In this document: in pieces, positions 49,085 to 50,175 of the stretch
How the letters are laid out: every line of letters starts with the position of its first letter
Position numbering within the stretch: the first letter of the stretch is position 1
Assembly: GCA_937930695.1 (NCBI GenBank)
Contig: CALHCB010000003.1
Coordinates: forward strand, 1 to 50,175
DNA: 50,175 bases
Direction: 5' to 3'
Origin: an uncultured Acidimicrobiales bacterium
GTDB lineage: Bacteria; Actinomycetota; Acidimicrobiia; Acidimicrobiales; SZUA-35
Made by a program: the position numbers and the translations under genes
The notes under the pieces: model-generated
Databases searched by the model: none
What the model saw: only the letters and a program-made list of their open reading frames with translations
What the model was told of the DNA's origin: nothing

Positions 49085-50161
49085 ATGGATCTGACTTCTG
49101 AAGTCATCAGGCGAGCGCCGAAAGTTCTTCTTCATGACCACCTCGATGGTGGGATGCGCCCTACAACGGTGATCGAGCTGGCAGCCGAGACCGGCTACGA
49201 CGGCCTCCCCACCACAGACCCGGATGACTTGGCGGCGTGGGTTCGGCGCGGCGCAGACCGCAACAAGCTCGAGCTGTATCTCGAGACCTTTGCGCACACG
49301 GTTGGTGTGACACAGACCCCCGACGCGCTCGAGCGCACCGCACGGGAAGCAGCCGAAGACCTTGCGGCGGACGGCATCGTGTACGCCGAGGTTCGCTTTG
49401 CGCCCGAACAACACCTGGAAAAAGGCCTCACGCTCGACGAGATCACCGAGGCCGTGCTTCGAGGGCTGGCAGCGGGAAGTGCGGGGACCGACCTCACGAT
49501 TGGCTTGATCTGTTCGGCCATGCGTCAGGCTGCTCGATCCGCAGACATCGCCCAGCTCGCGGTTCGCCATCGGGACGCAGGCGTGGTCGGATTCGACATT
49601 GCTGGTCCCGAAGCAGGGTTTCCACCCGCTCGCCACCTCGACGCATTCCAATATTGCATGCGTGAGAACTTCCACATCACGATCCACGCTGGTGAAGCGT
49701 TCGGACTTCCCTCAATCCACGAAGCACTGTCGTATTGCGGTGCCGAACGACTCGGTCACGGCATGCGGATCGTCGACGACATCACGGTTGGACCAGACGG
49801 ACGGGCCGAACTCGGCCGTCTCGCCTCGTTCGTCCGAGATACCCGAGTACCACTCGAGGTGTGCCCGACCTCCAACGTCAACACCGGCGCCGCAGGATCG
49901 ATCGAAGAACATCCCATCGGCCTCCTCCGCCGCCTTCGCTTCCGGGTCACCGTCAATACCGACAACCGCCTGATGAGCAACGTGTCGCTCAGCGACGAGT
50001 TTCTCAAGCTTCATGACGCATTCGGCTATGGCCTCGGCGACATGGAGTGGTTGACGCTCAATGCCATGAAGAGTGCGTTCTGGCCCTTCGAGCAGCGGCT
50101 CAAGATCATCAACGAAATCATCAAACCGCGATACGCAAGCCTTCGGGATTCCGGGCTCTGA
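49085..50161 (+). CDS. add: Adenosine deaminase
   Basis: 358 residues, complete (stop TGA 50159-50161). Zinc enzyme converting adenosine to inosine. Visible sites: [20 protein letters not shown] (HxH zinc ligands), [57 protein letters not shown] (His ligand and catalytic Glu region), [33 protein letters not shown] and [20 protein letters not shown] (Asp ligand). Groups with purK, upp and cdd as a nucleotide-metabolism cluster. Its neighbour to the right is beyond the window. Confidence 0.96.
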   Translation: MDLTSEVIRRAPKVLLHDHLDGGMRPTTVIELAAETGYDGLPTTDPDDLAAWVRRGADRNKLELYLETFAHTVGVTQTPDALERTAREAAEDLAADGIVYAEVRFAPEQHLEKGLTLDEITEAVLRGLAAGSAGTDLTIGLICSAMRQAARSADIAQLAVRHRDAGVVGFDIAGPEAGFPPARHLDAFQYCMRENFHITIHAGEAFGLPSIHEALSYCGAERLGHGMRIVDDITVGPDGRAELGRLASFVRDTRVPLEVCPTSNVNTGAAGSIEEHPIGLLRRLRFRVTVNTDNRLMSNVSLSDEFLKLHDAFGYGLGDMEWLTLNAMKSAFWPFEQRLKIINEIIKPRYASLRDSGL

Positions 50162-50175
50162 CGATCGGCTCACGG

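Noticed and set aside
1-50175. CRISPR arrays, tRNA or rRNA genes, insertion sequences, prophage or toxin-antitoxin pairs
   Set aside because: I looked for repeated spacers, tRNA-like cloverleaf ends, transposase or integrase motifs and small paired genes, and saw none. Gaps between genes are too short for most of these.

Overview
The window looks like a chromosomal segment of a high-GC actinobacterium. The best fit is the class Acidimicrobiia (Ilumatobacter-like). This is inferred from gene content: a secretin-free tad pilus locus, a DnaE2/ImuA'/ImuB mutasome with mycobacterial-type LexA boxes, CofC for coenzyme F420, and many leaderless-looking GTG/ATG starts. I see no rRNA, tRNA, CRISPR array, insertion sequence or prophage. 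About 95% of the sequence is coding and no gene-free stretch exceeds 300 bases. The longest gaps are 10023-10214 and 13977-14156, both between divergent genes.

Region 1 (1-12.7 kb). A 5'-truncated membrane-protein gene is followed by a tad/Flp pilus operon on the minus strand. In transcription order it holds two Flp pilins, TadE, TadG, CpaB, TadZ/CpaE, the TadA ATPase, a VWA-TadB fusion, TadC and an unexpected DnaB-type ATPase. Several junctions are 4-nt ATGA overlaps. A histidine kinase/LuxR response regulator pair is divergent from the pilins across a 192-bp region with a strong palindrome. Neither a prepilin peptidase nor a secretin is in the window.

Region 2 (12.7-22.7 kb). Two secreted lipoproteins are followed by typA/bipA and a convergent dnaE2. 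dnaE2 has a LexA box at its promoter, and the typA terminator lies inside its coding sequence. Next comes a three-gene operon (membrane protein, DCC-family protein, TetR regulator) with two tandem TetR-type operators. A DUF3445 (haem-dependent N-demethylase-like) gene and a Septum_form-type lipoprotein close the region.

Region 3 (22.7-29.3 kb). A larE-larB-larC set for the nickel-pincer nucleotide cofactor has no larA nearby and is followed by a MarR regulator. Then come a zinc alcohol dehydrogenase, a lipoprotein and an MFS exporter.

Region 4 (29.4-35.1 kb, minus strand). imuA'-imuB have a LexA box matching that of dnaE2. Upstream, reading the same way, are a GHMP kinase, a NifU-N-like protein, a small membrane protein, a lipoprotein and rnhB.

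Region 5 (35.1-45.9 kb). Mixed metabolic genes: thioesterase, AEC transporter, an uncharacterised 547-aa protein, cofC, PIG-L deacetylase, DUF429 protein, Gfo/Idh/MocA oxidoreductase, HIT protein, exonuclease-like protein, D-aminoacylase-like amidohydrolase and two unknowns.

Region 6 (46-50.2 kb). Nucleotide metabolism: purK, upp and cdd are overlapping or abutting, followed by a HAD phosphatase and add.

Regulation stands out. Many starts lie 5-8 nt downstream of a TANNNT-like -10 hexamer, which suggests leaderless transcription and allowed several start codons to be revised.
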